This document shows, piece by piece, positions 27,794-36,253 of a stretch of DNA of 64,000 bases. Under the pieces are notes generated by a model, which was given only the letters and a program-made list of their open reading frames with translations, searched no databases and was not told the origin of the DNA. Within the stretch, counting starts at the first letter, position 1. Each line of letters begins with the position of its first letter. Position numbers and translations under genes: made by a program. Origin of the DNA: G963675935 sp963803125. Lineage in GTDB: Bacteria > Planctomycetota > Planctomycetia > Pirellulales > Thermoguttaceae. The stretch lies in NCBI GenBank assembly GCA_963803125.1, contig CAWDLR010000003.1, positions 496,001 to 560,000 of the forward strand, written 5' to 3'.

Positions 27794-28329
27794 GCACGTG
27801 CCCCTGCAAGACTACTGACAATTGGGAACAGGTCGAAGCCGCCGCCAAGCTCGTGCTGGGCGAATCGATCGTGGCGGCGATCGCGAAGTATCGCGGCATG
27901 CCGCATTCGGAGAGCCAACTGATCGCGGTGCTGCACAAGGTGCAGGCCGAGTTCGGCTATCTCTCCGCCTCGCATCTCGACGCGGTCGCGCAACTGCTGC
28001 AAGTGCCGGCGGCCAAAGTGGCGGGGGTGGCCAGCTTCTACCATTTCTTCCGGCTGAAGCCCCGCGGCAAGTTCATCATCAACGTCTGCCTCGGCACCGC
28101 CTGCTACGTGAAAGGGGCCGAGCGCGTCGCCCAGCGGATCATCGAGGAGCTGGGCATCACCTGGGGCGAGACCAGCAAGGACCGCGTCTTCACCCTCGAA
28201 GCCGCCCGCTGCCTCGGCACCTGCGGCCTGGCCCCGGTGGTGATGATCGACAACGAAATCCACGGCGACATCACCCCCGACCAGGTGCCAGCGCTGCTGG
28301 AGAAGTATTTGAAAAAGGCTAAGGCGTAG
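27790..28329 (+). CDS. hydC: [FeFe]-hydrogenase gamma subunit, NuoE-like
   Basis: 179 residues. NuoE/HydC-type thioredoxin-like ferredoxin: helical N-terminus (YRGMPHSESQLIAVLHKVQAEFGYL), VAGVASFYHFF, then CLGTACYVKGA and CLGTCGLAPVV providing four cysteines for one [2Fe-2S] cluster. Its ATG overlaps the hydA stop (ATGA), so the two are translationally coupled. It passes electrons between the flavoprotein HydB and HydA. Confidence 0.93.
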   Translation: MSTCPCKTTDNWEQVEAAAKLVLGESIVAAIAKYRGMPHSESQLIAVLHKVQAEFGYLSASHLDAVAQLLQVPAAKVAGVASFYHFFRLKPRGKFIINVCLGTACYVKGAERVAQRIIEELGITWGETSKDRVFTLEAARCLGTCGLAPVVMIDNEIHGDITPDQVPALLEKYLKKAKA

Positions 28330-28371
28330 GAATTATTGACTCCAACGCAGATCGTGGGACATAATCGGATC

Positions 28372-28569
28372 ATGGCAGAATCATTTGACGAACTCGTCCG
28401 GCGGACAACGAACGAAGAAACTCGGGCACGCGCGGCACGCCGCACGGAGGAGCTACTGGCGGAGTTGGACTTCCGTCAGAAGGTCGATGAAGGGCTTAGG
28501 CAACTCGATGCGGGCGAAGGCGTCGAACATGAGGAAGCCCGGCGCAGGCTCGGAAAGTGGCTTCGCTGA
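28372..28569 (+). CDS. Chimeric orphan antitoxin-like protein
   Basis: 65 residues. The first half (SFDELVRRTTNEETRARAAR) is like the N-terminus of HigA-type antitoxins ahead of their helix-turn-helix. The second half (VDEGLRQLDAGEGVEHEEAR) is like the C-terminal arm of ParD-type antitoxins. Neither a DNA-binding domain nor a toxin gene is present; glnE follows. Possibly a fused remnant of two toxin-antitoxin modules. Confidence 0.5.
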   Translation: MAESFDELVRRTTNEETRARAARRTEELLAELDFRQKVDEGLRQLDAGEGVEHEEARRRLGKWLR

Positions 28570-28623
28570 TTGCGCTGTGGCGGAAACTGCCGTGCCGGAT
28601 TTGTATTCTCCCTGACCGATTTC

Positions 28624-28651
28624 CCGCGACCACTGGTCGCGGCTTTACAGG
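28624..28651. repeat. Right copy of inverted repeat pair B
   Basis: CCGCGACCACTGGTCGCGGC then TTTACAGG, exact reverse complement of 24978-25005, ending six bases before the glnE start codon. Confidence 0.95.
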
Positions 28652-28656
28652 TCGCG

Positions 28657-31600
28657 ATGGACATTCCCACCCTTCGCCATTATCTCGACGATCCCTATGA
28701 CGCCGGCGTTTGGCTGTGCCGGTTGGGGATTGTAGATGTGCGGCGGGGACATGGGAATCTGCTGGGGATGGCGGCGGCGGGGGTGCCGCTGGATTTGCTG
28801 GCGGTGATCTGCTCGCAATTGGAGCGGCATCTGCCCGGCTGCGCCGATCCGGATATGACGCTGCACAATCTGGAGCGGTTCGTGCGGGCGGCGCGAAATC
28901 CGCTGGCCATCGGCACTTTCTTCGAGCGCGATCCGCAGGCCCTGCCCACGCTGCTGCAAATCCTCTCGGCCAGCCAATACCTCAGCGACCTGCTGGTCTC
29001 CGACCCGGAAGGCTTCGATCTGGTGCGGCTGACGGAGGGCCAGCCGGTGGCCCGGCAGGCGCTGGTCGGCGAGTTGACCGCGGAGATTGCCGCCTTGGAG
29101 CACGAAACCGTCGTGCTGCGGGCGTTGCGGCGGTTCAAGCGCCGCGAAACGCTGCGAATCGCCTATGGCGACATCGTCCGCGAGCAGAGTTTGCGGACGG
29201 TCACCACGCAGATTTCATTCGTGGCCGACGCGTTGGTCGAAGCGGCGCTGGTGGCGGCGCGGCGGAAGTTCCAGGCGGCCCGCGGCGCAGCGCTCCGCCC
29301 CGACGGCGAGCCCGCCCGCTTCGCCGTGCTCGGCCTGGGCAAACTCGGCGGGCTGGAGCTGAACTATTCGAGCGACATCGATCTAATCTTCCTCTGCGAG
29401 AGCGAAGGCCAGACCAACGGCCCGCGGCCGATCTCGAATATCGAGTTCTTCGATCTCGTCGCCCGCGAGTTGGTGCGGCTGCTGACAGAGCGGACGGAGT
29501 TGGGCAGCGTCTATCGCGTCAACATGCGGCTGCGGCCGGAGGGGGCCCGCGGGCCGATGGTCATGGGCGTGGACGCGGCGCTGCGCTATTACGACAACCG
29601 CGGCCGCACCTGGGAGCGGCAGGCCTACATCAAGGCCCGGCCGATCGCCGGCGACCTTTCGCTGGGCCGCGAGTTCCTCGAATCGCTGGTCCCCTGGATC
29701 TACCGCCGCTATCTAAGCTACGCCGACATCGGCGGCATCAAGTCGTTGAAGCGGCGGATCGAGCAGGCCGCGCATAGTTACGAGAAAACGGGGACAGGCA
29801 CCTCGCCGCCGGCCGCTTCCGCCGTATCCGCGCAAACCGGCTCGGAGCCAGTCCCCGTTTTCTCGCAGCTTCACGTTCACGGCGGCGCCCGCGACGTGAA
29901 GACCGGCCGCGGCGGCATCCGCGACATCGAGTTCGCCATCCAATTCCTGCAATTGCTCAACGGCGGCGATCTGCCCGAGCTGCGCACCGGCAACACGCTG
30001 GAAGCCCTGGCCGAGTTGGATCGGGCCGGCTGCCTGACGAACCAGGAGCGTTCGATCCTGGAGGAGAACTACGCGTTCTTGCGGAAGATCGAGCACCGCC
30101 TGCAAATCATGCTCGATTTGCAGACCCACCTGCTGCCCGAGCGGCACGAGGATTTGGCCAAGCTCGCGCTGCGGATGGGCTACGCCAGCAATGAGGATCG
30201 TTCGGCGCTTGAGGCGTTCCTGGCCGACTATCGCGGTAAGACGGAACTGAACCGCAAGATCCTCGATCACCTGCTGCACGACGCCTTCGGCGACGCCCGG
30301 CAGTCGCAGGCCGAGGTCGATCTGGTGCTCGATCCCGATCCGCCGCCGGAGCGAATCGCGGAAGTGCTGGGCAAGTACCGCTTCCGCAACGTCAGGCAGG
30401 CGTATCGCAATCTGATGTCGCTGGCGGAGGAGCGGATTCGTTTTCTCTCGACGCGGCGCTGCCGGCATTTCCTGGCGGCGATCGCCCCGCAGTTGTTGGC
30501 GGCCATCGCCGAAACGCCCGACCCCGACTCGACGCTGGTGAACCTCGACCAGGTGAGCGGTTCGCTGGGTGGCAAGGGGGTGTTGTGGGAGCTGTTCAGC
30601 TTCAACCCGCCCAGCCTGCGGCTCTACGTCGAGCTCTGCGCCTACAGCCCGTTCTTGTCGGGCATCCTCACCAGCAACCCCGGCATGATCGACGGCCTGA
30701 TGGACAGCCTGGTGCTCGACAAGCTGCCGACGCTGGAGGCAATGCAGCGGGAACTGGCCGAGCTGTGCCGCGCGGCCGAAGACATCGACCCGATCCTGCA
30801 AAGTTTTAAGAACGACCAGCAGCTTTGCGCGGGCGTCCGCGACATCCTGGGCAAGGAGGACATCCAAGCCACGACCGGGGCCCTCTCCGATATCGCCGAA
30901 GCCTGCTTGGCGCAGATCGCCGCGCGGGAATATGAGCGGCTGGTGGCGCGGCTTGGCCAACCAACGATCGGCGAGGGCCGCCGCCGCGGCAGGCCGTGCG
31001 AAATGGTGATCCTCGCCCTGGGCAAGTTCGGCGGCCGCGAAATGAACTACCACAGCGACCTCGACATCATCTTCCTCTACGAGGCCGACGGCAGCACCGT
31101 GGCCGGCGTGGAAGCGAAACGCAGGAAGGCGACGGAGGAGCTTTCGCCGTATGCGTCTTCCGCCAACGTGGGTCTTTCCGCGAAATCGCCTCCGTCCCCC
31201 TCGTTCTCGGCTCCCATCCAGACGACCACCAACCAACACTTCTTCAGCGAGCTCGGCCAGCGAATCATCAAGGCGGCCAGCCGGTTGACCAGTTACGGGC
31301 GGCTGTACGAAGTTGACGTGCGGCTGCGTCCGACGGGAAAGAGCGGGGCGCTGGCGACCAGCTTCGACGAGTTCGCGCGATACTTCAGCGAAGGGGAGGG
31401 GCAGCTCTGGGAGCGGCAGGCCCTGTGCAAGGCCCGCGCAGTCTACGGCACGCCGCGTGCGGCGAAGGGGGCGTTGGCGGCAGTGGCCGAGTCGGCCTTC
31501 GCCCGCCGCTGGCGGCACGGTGACGCCGCCGAAATCCGCCAAATGCGCAAGCGGTTGGAGGAGAGTGCCGCCGCGGCGGGCGACCTGAAACGCGGCCCCG

Positions 31601-31971
31601 GCGGCATCGTCAACGTCGAGTTCCTCGTGCAAACGTTGCAACTAAGGCACGCGCAGGCCAACCGCCGTCTCCGCGCGGCCAACACGCTGGCGGCCCTGGA
31701 TGAGCAGCACCGGGCAGGCTTGCTCGCGGCCGACGATTACAAGCTGTTCGACAGCGGGTATCGCCTGCTGCGGACGATCGAAGGGCGGCTGCGGCTGATG
31801 AACTCCGCCGCCCGCGACCGCTTGCCGCAAGATCCCGTCGAACTGGCGAAACTGGCGGGCCTCTTGCGTTATCCCGGCAGCGACGCGCTCTTGGCCGATT
31901 ACGATAACGCTACCCGCCAGATTCGCGTCCGCTTCGACCGCATTCTCGCCGACGAAGCCGGCGGCGATTAA
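28657..31971 (+). CDS. glnE: Bifunctional glutamine synthetase adenylyltransferase/deadenylase
   Basis: Adds AMP to, and removes it from, glutamine synthetase in response to nitrogen status. 1,104 residues with two nucleotidyltransferase halves: GLGKLGGLELNYSSDIDLIF (deadenylase) and ALGKFGGREMNYHSDLDIIF (adenylase), each with the GG...DxD metal-binding motif, separated by the regulatory linker. Start MDIPTLRHYL is at 28657; upstream readings run into the repeat at 28624. An element at 29781-29865 inserts KTGTGTSPPAASA and more within the N-terminal half. A second possible insertion lies near 31126-31200 in the C-terminal half. Both stay in frame. Confidence 0.93.
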   Translation: MDIPTLRHYLDDPYDAGVWLCRLGIVDVRRGHGNLLGMAAAGVPLDLLAVICSQLERHLPGCADPDMTLHNLERFVRAARNPLAIGTFFERDPQALPTLLQILSASQYLSDLLVSDPEGFDLVRLTEGQPVARQALVGELTAEIAALEHETVVLRALRRFKRRETLRIAYGDIVREQSLRTVTTQISFVADALVEAALVAARRKFQAARGAALRPDGEPARFAVLGLGKLGGLELNYSSDIDLIFLCESEGQTNGPRPISNIEFFDLVARELVRLLTERTELGSVYRVNMRLRPEGARGPMVMGVDAALRYYDNRGRTWERQAYIKARPIAGDLSLGREFLESLVPWIYRRYLSYADIGGIKSLKRRIEQAAHSYEKTGTGTSPPAASAVSAQTGSEPVPVFSQLHVHGGARDVKTGRGGIRDIEFAIQFLQLLNGGDLPELRTGNTLEALAELDRAGCLTNQERSILEENYAFLRKIEHRLQIMLDLQTHLLPERHEDLAKLALRMGYASNEDRSALEAFLADYRGKTELNRKILDHLLHDAFGDARQSQAEVDLVLDPDPPPERIAEVLGKYRFRNVRQAYRNLMSLAEERIRFLSTRRCRHFLAAIAPQLLAAIAETPDPDSTLVNLDQVSGSLGGKGVLWELFSFNPPSLRLYVELCAYSPFLSGILTSNPGMIDGLMDSLVLDKLPTLEAMQRELAELCRAAEDIDPILQSFKNDQQLCAGVRDILGKEDIQATTGALSDIAEACLAQIAAREYERLVARLGQPTIGEGRRRGRPCEMVILALGKFGGREMNYHSDLDIIFLYEADGSTVAGVEAKRRKATEELSPYASSANVGLSAKSPPSPSFSAPIQTTTNQHFFSELGQRIIKAASRLTSYGRLYEVDVRLRPTGKSGALATSFDEFARYFSEGEGQLWERQALCKARAVYGTPRAAKGALAAVAESAFARRWRHGDAAEIRQMRKRLEESAAAAGDLKRGPGGIVNVEFLVQTLQLRHAQANRRLRAANTLAALDEQHRAGLLAADDYKLFDSGYRLLRTIEGRLRLMNSAARDRLPQDPVELAKLAGLLRYPGSDALLADYDNATRQIRVRFDRILADEAGGD
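29781..29865. repeat. GGGGAC-family palindrome inside glnE
   Basis: Arms CGAGAAAACGGGGAC and GTCCCCGTTTTCTCG. Read in frame with phase GGG-ACA, the same phase as copies in the two TIM-barrel genes. Confidence 0.9.
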
Positions 31972-32004
31972 CGCGCGCTCAGCGTTCGCGGCAAAGGCAG
32001 TGGA

Positions 32005-32078
32005 GAATTATGAATGACGGACGCAAAGGCGCCAAATAGTAACGAGATGTGAGCTGACATTCATCATTCATCATTATT
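32005..32078. repeat. ATGAATGA/TCATTCAT heptamer hairpin
   Basis: ATTATGAATGA on one side and ATTCATCATTCATCATTAT on the other, between glnE and the next gene. Same GATGAAT family as 12531-12613. Confidence 0.65.
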
Positions 32079-32081
32079 CCC

Positions 32082-33077
32082 GTGTTTTTCGGCTACAACA
32101 CCAACGGCCTGGCCCATCACGATCTGTTCGATGCGGTCGAACTGTTGGCCGAGATCGGCTATCGCGGCGTGGCGATCACGATCGATCACAACGCCCTGCC
32201 GCCAGGGGACTCTGCCGATGTGGGCGCCACTGCCGGCTTGTCCGGCAGTGCTTTCCAGACCGGCTCGGCACCGCTGGGCAAGCCAGCAGTGGCACCCACG
32301 GCAGCCAAGCAGATCGAGCGGCTGCGGACGTTGTTGGAAAAGTTGGGGATGCGGTCGGTCGTCGAGACCGGGGCCCGCTTTCTCTTGGACCCGCGAGCGA
32401 AGCACGAACCGACGCTGCTCTCGCCTTCGCCGCGGCGGCGGATCGGCTTCTACAAGTACGCCGTCGATTGTGCCGCGGAATTGGGCAGCGATTGCGTCTC
32501 GCTGTGGTCGGGGAAGGGGACGGAGGTGGTTGTCGGCGGGGGTTCCCCGCGCGGGGACGATTTGTCCCGACAACCACCTCCGTCCCCCTTGGCCCGCCCA
32601 CAAGCGCTGGACCGCCTGGTCGCGGGCCTGCGGGAAGTGCTCGAATATGCGGCGGCGAAGAACGTCCTGATTGCTTTTGAGCCCGAGCCGGGGATGTTCA
32701 TCGACACGATGGCGGCGTTCGAGGAGTTGCTCGGCCGGATCGATGCCCCGAACTTGCGGCTGACGCTCGACATCGGCCATTTGCAGTGCCAAGGCGAGTT
32801 GCCGATCGCGGCGGTGATCCGCCGCTGGGCGCCGCGTCTGGCGAACGTGCACATCGAGGACATGCGCCGCGGCGTCCACGAACATCTGATGTTCGGCGAA
32901 GGCGAGATCGACTTTCCGCCCGTCTTGCAGGCGCTCGCCGAAGTCGGCTACAACGGCGGCTTGTACGTGGAACTGAGCCGCCACAGCCGCGAAGGGCCGA
33001 CGGCGGCGCGAAGGGCCTTGGAGTTTCTCCACGGGATGAAGGGGAATGGAGAATGGAGGATGAAGGATGAGGGATGA
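32082..33077 (+). CDS. Sugar-phosphate isomerase/epimerase-like TIM-barrel protein
   Basis: 331 residues with a GTG start right after a heptamer repeat. Barrel motifs: IGYRGVAITIDHNAL, VVETGARFLLDP, IAFEPEPGMFIDT, LRLTLDIGHLQC, ANVHIEDMRRGVHEHLMFGEGEI and YNGGLYVELSRHS, giving metal-binding Glu, Asp, His and Glu at strand ends. Two palindromic elements are in frame: 32207-32301 (SADVGATAGLSGSAF onward) and 32514-32590 (KGTEVVVGGGSP onward). The tail GNGEWRMKDEG comes from a heptamer repeat. Cytoplasmic; substrate unknown. It leads a run of same-strand genes (URO-D, symporter, phosphodiesterase). Confidence 0.85.
   Translation: MFFGYNTNGLAHHDLFDAVELLAEIGYRGVAITIDHNALPPGDSADVGATAGLSGSAFQTGSAPLGKPAVAPTAAKQIERLRTLLEKLGMRSVVETGARFLLDPRAKHEPTLLSPSPRRRIGFYKYAVDCAAELGSDCVSLWSGKGTEVVVGGGSPRGDDLSRQPPPSPLARPQALDRLVAGLREVLEYAAAKNVLIAFEPEPGMFIDTMAAFEELLGRIDAPNLRLTLDIGHLQCQGELPIAAVIRRWAPRLANVHIEDMRRGVHEHLMFGEGEIDFPPVLQALAEVGYNGGLYVELSRHSREGPTAARRALEFLHGMKGNGEWRMKDEG
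32207..32301. repeat. GTGGGCGCCACTGCC element inside a TIM-barrel gene
   Basis: GTGGGCGCCACTGCCGGC with an inner CTTGTCCGG loop, and an AGCAGTGGCACCCAC right arm. Read in frame with no stop codon. Confidence 0.75.
32514..32590. repeat. GGGGAC-family palindrome inside a TIM-barrel gene
   Basis: Arms AAGGGGACGGAGGTGGTTGT and ACAACCACCTCCGTCCCCCT around a GGTTCCCCGCGCGGGGAC loop. Phase GGG-ACG in the coding frame. Confidence 0.9.
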
Positions 33078-33179
33078 GGGATAAGCGCGAGGCTTTTTTT
33101 CACTAGCCCAGGCGTTTACGCCTGGGACGACGGTTCACCCCGATTTTCTCCTTTCCTGTCAGCCGCCTTCAGGCGGCTC
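33047..33179. repeat. Heptamer tract and third CTAGCCCAGG two-hairpin element
   Basis: GATGAGG-type heptamers (33047-33085), then ACTAGCCCAGGCGTTTACGC and CTGGG (33102-33126), a spacer, and a second hairpin CAGCCGCCTTCAGGCGGCTC (33159-33178). Same layout as the elements around the LRR gene. Confidence 0.85.
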
Positions 33180-33291
33180 CTGGCCGAGACTTCCCACCCT
33201 TGAAACCGCCCGCTCTGCCAGTTAGCATGACGAACGCCGCATCTGCAACCTGTCCCGATTCTGTGAGCGTATGCCGGGGAGTGTCCAACCG

Positions 33292-34344
33292 ATGGAAATG
33301 ACGCCGCGGGAGCGATGGCGGGCTTTGCTGAATCGAAAATCGCCGGATCGCATACCGACCGACTATCAGGCGACCGACGAGGTCACGGCGCGACTGTGCC
33401 GCGATCTGGGATGTGTCGACAGCGAGGCCCTCTACCGCAGACTGCACATCGACGCCCGACGGAAGATCGAACCGACGTGGAACCGTCCGGCCGATTGCCC
33501 GGCCGAGGCCGATATGTGGGGCATTGTCTACCGCTCGGTTTCCTACGGTTCGGGCGTCTATCGCGAGCCGGTCGTTCACCCGCTGGCCGATGCGGGAACG
33601 CCGGCCGATGTTCACGCCCATCGTTGGCCCTCATGCGACGAGTTCGACTACGGTGCGATCACGCGGGCCGTCGAGCGGCACGACGGATACCGCGCGATCC
33701 ATGCCGGCTGCTACGAGCCGTTCCTGTTGTACGGCTGCCTCCGCGGCCTGCAAACCGCGATGGAAGACCTGGCCGTTCGGCCGCAGATCGCCGACGCCAT
33801 CCTGGGACACATCTTCGATTTCTACTACGAACATCATCGCCGCATCTTCGCGGCCGGCCACGGGCGGATCGACTTGACCTTCGTCGCCGAGGACTTCGGC
33901 GCGCAGACCGGGCCGCTGATGAGCCTGACGATGTATCGCCGTTTCTTGCTGCCCAACCAGATCAAGATGGCCGACCTGGCCCGCTCGTTCGGCGTACACG
34001 TGATGTACCACACCGACGGCGCGGCCAGGATGTTTTTGCCCGACCTGATCGAGCAGGTCGGAATCGAAATCCTCAATCCGATCCAGTGGCGCTGTCCAGG
34101 AATGGAGCGCGAGAGGTTGGTGGGCGATTTCGGCGGGCGACTCGTCTTCCACGGCTCGATCGACAACCAGCAGACGCTCCCCTTCGGCACCGTGGACGAC
34201 GTCATTCGCGAGGTCCGCGAGAGCGCGGCCATTTATCGCGACGCCCGCTGGATCTGCGCCCCCTGCCACAACCTCCAGCCGGTCACGCCGACTGAGAACA
34301 TCGTGGCCATGTACGAAGCCATTCACGAATTCGGAAGCCATTAA
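33292..34344 (+). CDS. Uroporphyrinogen decarboxylase-family protein
   Basis: 350 residues. URO-D/MtaA-like fold: MTPRERWRALLNRKSPDRIP start, then a barrel ending in FVAEDFGAQTGPLMS, VHVMYHTDGAARMFLPDL, EILNPIQWRCPGM and LVFHGSIDNQQTLPFGTVDDV. True HemE has a conserved N-terminal PVW-RQAGR motif, which is absent here, so this is likely one of the methyltransferase-like or uncharacterised paralogs common in planctomycetes. ATG at 33292 fits the family better than the one at 33271. Confidence 0.82.
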   Translation: MEMTPRERWRALLNRKSPDRIPTDYQATDEVTARLCRDLGCVDSEALYRRLHIDARRKIEPTWNRPADCPAEADMWGIVYRSVSYGSGVYREPVVHPLADAGTPADVHAHRWPSCDEFDYGAITRAVERHDGYRAIHAGCYEPFLLYGCLRGLQTAMEDLAVRPQIADAILGHIFDFYYEHHRRIFAAGHGRIDLTFVAEDFGAQTGPLMSLTMYRRFLLPNQIKMADLARSFGVHVMYHTDGAARMFLPDLIEQVGIEILNPIQWRCPGMERERLVGDFGGRLVFHGSIDNQQTLPFGTVDDVIREVRESAAIYRDARWICAPCHNLQPVTPTENIVAMYEAIHEFGSH

Positions 34345-34345
34345 C

Positions 34346-34416
34346 GTACTCCTCACGCTCCGCGTGAGGAAAGCCACTCAAACTCAAACCCACCTCACGC
34401 GGAGCGTGAGGAGTAC
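34346..34416. repeat. GTACTCCTCACGCTCC palindrome pair
   Basis: GTACTCCTCACGCTCCGCGT and GAGG, with its reverse complement 24 bases later, forming a long hairpin between the URO-D gene and the symporter. Confidence 0.88.
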
Positions 34417-34434
34417 ATTTTGCCGGCACATCCC

Positions 34435-35979
34435 ATGACTCATTTCTCCTGGCCGATCGACGGCAGCATTGTGGGCCTGTATCTGATTGCGACGATGGTC
34501 GCGGGCCTGATGGTACGCCGCTACGTGGCGAAGGTCGATGATTTTCTCGTGGCCGGCCGCGAGATGGACGTCTATCTGGGCATTGCTTCGCTGGCGGCCA
34601 CCGAGTTCGGCATCGTCACTTGCATGTACGCCGCCCAGAACGGCTACAAACACGGTTTCGCCGGGGCCACGCCCGGAATCCTCTACGCCGCGGCGATGCT
34701 GGTTGTGGGCTGGACCGGCTTTTGCATCAAACCGCTGCGCGACTCGAACGCCATCACCATTCCCGAGCTGCTGGAAAGCCGCTTCGGGCCGCGGATTCGC
34801 TGGCTGGCCGGGGTGGTCATCGTGTTGGGCGGTTTGCTGAACATGGGGGTCTTCCTCCGCACCGGCGGCGATTTCCTCCGGCTGGTCTGTGATTTCAGCC
34901 CCACGATTTCGCTCGGCGGCGTTCAGGTCGAAACGATCGTGGTGGTGATGACCGTGCTGCTGGTCGGCGTGGCAACCTACACGATCCTCGGCGGAATGCT
35001 CTCCGTTCTGATCACCGACTTCCTCCAATTCGTCGTGATGAGTGTAGGACTTATCTTGGTCACAGTTCTCATTCTCATGAATTCCGGCGTCGGTTGGGGA
35101 CGGCTCATCGCCACCGTGCAAGACCACTACGGCGCCGGCGGCTTCAATCCCTTCGTCAACAAGGAACTGGGCTGGTCCTACGTCGTCTTCAATCTGCTGG
35201 TGAATACGGCGGCCGTGCTGACCTGGCAGACCGCGGTTGCCCGCGTCCTGGCCGCCAAGGACAGCAAGACCGGCATGAAAGTCTACACGCGAACCTCGTT
35301 CTTTTTCGTCTGCCGCTTCCTGATTCCGGGCATTTGGGGCATTGCCGCCCTGGCCGTGCTCGGCTCGCACGTGCCCGATGGCAACCCGCTCTATGCGATG
35401 CCGAAGTTCCTGGCCGGCTTCGTCCCCGTCGGGCTGATGGGCATTCTAATCGCCGCCATGCTCGCCGCCGATATGAGCACCGACTCCTCCTACATGCTCA
35501 CCTGGGGGAGCGTGATCTACAACGATATTCTGCGGCCGTTCCGCAAGGGCGCCTGGTCCGAGCGGCAAGGGCTGATGGCCAACCGCTTCATCATCGCCGC
35601 CATCGGCGTCTTTCTCTTCTTCTTCGGCCTGTGGTACAATCCGCCGGGCGATCTGTGGAACTATCTGACGGTCACCGGCTCGATCTATCTGACGAGCATG
35701 TCCACGCTGCTGATCGCCGCCTGCTATTGGCGGCGGGCAAACGATTGGGGGGCCGCCGCAGCGATCGTGCTCGGCGCCGCCGTGCCCGTGGTCACTCTTG
35801 TTTTGCAGAAGGTCGGGCCTTGGCAGGCGTGGTTCGTCGCCAACGATTCCCTGTGCGGAATTGCGGCCTACGTCCTGTGCTGGGCGGCGATGATCGCGGG
35901 CTCGCTGCTCAAGCCGCCGCAGGACGTGCCAATGGTTCAATCCGCTACCCCTTCCGCCACGACCGGAGGTGGCCGATAA
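34435..35979 (+). CDS. Sodium:solute symporter (SSS family)
   Basis: 514 residues and about 13 hydrophobic segments in the cytoplasmic membrane. Family features: RRYVAKVDDFLVAGREM near the N-terminus, GIVTCMYAAQNGYKHGFAG, ITIPELLESRFGPRIRWLAG, and MLAADMSTDSSYMLTWGSVI, the sodium-site helix. Substrate cannot be assigned; the family includes sugar, proline and carboxylate carriers. It is followed with a one-base stop/start overlap by a 55-residue membrane peptide. Start ATG at 34435. Confidence 0.9.
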   Translation: MTHFSWPIDGSIVGLYLIATMVAGLMVRRYVAKVDDFLVAGREMDVYLGIASLAATEFGIVTCMYAAQNGYKHGFAGATPGILYAAAMLVVGWTGFCIKPLRDSNAITIPELLESRFGPRIRWLAGVVIVLGGLLNMGVFLRTGGDFLRLVCDFSPTISLGGVQVETIVVVMTVLLVGVATYTILGGMLSVLITDFLQFVVMSVGLILVTVLILMNSGVGWGRLIATVQDHYGAGGFNPFVNKELGWSYVVFNLLVNTAAVLTWQTAVARVLAAKDSKTGMKVYTRTSFFFVCRFLIPGIWGIAALAVLGSHVPDGNPLYAMPKFLAGFVPVGLMGILIAAMLAADMSTDSSYMLTWGSVIYNDILRPFRKGAWSERQGLMANRFIIAAIGVFLFFFGLWYNPPGDLWNYLTVTGSIYLTSMSTLLIAACYWRRANDWGAAAAIVLGAAVPVVTLVLQKVGPWQAWFVANDSLCGIAAYVLCWAAMIAGSLLKPPQDVPMVQSATPSATTGGGR

Positions 35980-36146
35980 TGAGCAAACACTGGTTCTGGG
36001 CCGCGCTGACGATCGCCTGCGTCGTGTGGTACTCGACGATCACCGTTTACGTCGCCATCAAAGGCGCCTTCGACATCAAGCACATGCTCGCCCGGTTGAG
36101 TGGGGCTGCGAGGAGTACGCCCGACAGTGACAAGAAAGACGCTTGA
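35979..36146 (+). CDS. Small single-span membrane protein, symporter partner
   Basis: 55 residues. One hydrophobic helix (HWFWAALTIACVVWYSTITV) and a basic/acidic C-terminal tail. Its ATG shares the A of the symporter stop TAA, implying translational coupling. Short accessory peptides next to SSS genes are known in several bacteria; a structural or assembly role is inferred from position only. Confidence 0.75.
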   Translation: MSKHWFWAALTIACVVWYSTITVYVAIKGAFDIKHMLARLSGAARSTPDSDKKDA

Positions 36147-36253
36147 ACGGATGCGGCGGGAGAGGAACGATGCCGTCTTCAACAGAAAGAAGATTAGTGA
36201 GAATCAGTGGTGATTAGTGTTCCAGCACGTCTTTCCGAAAGACCGTCGTTGCC

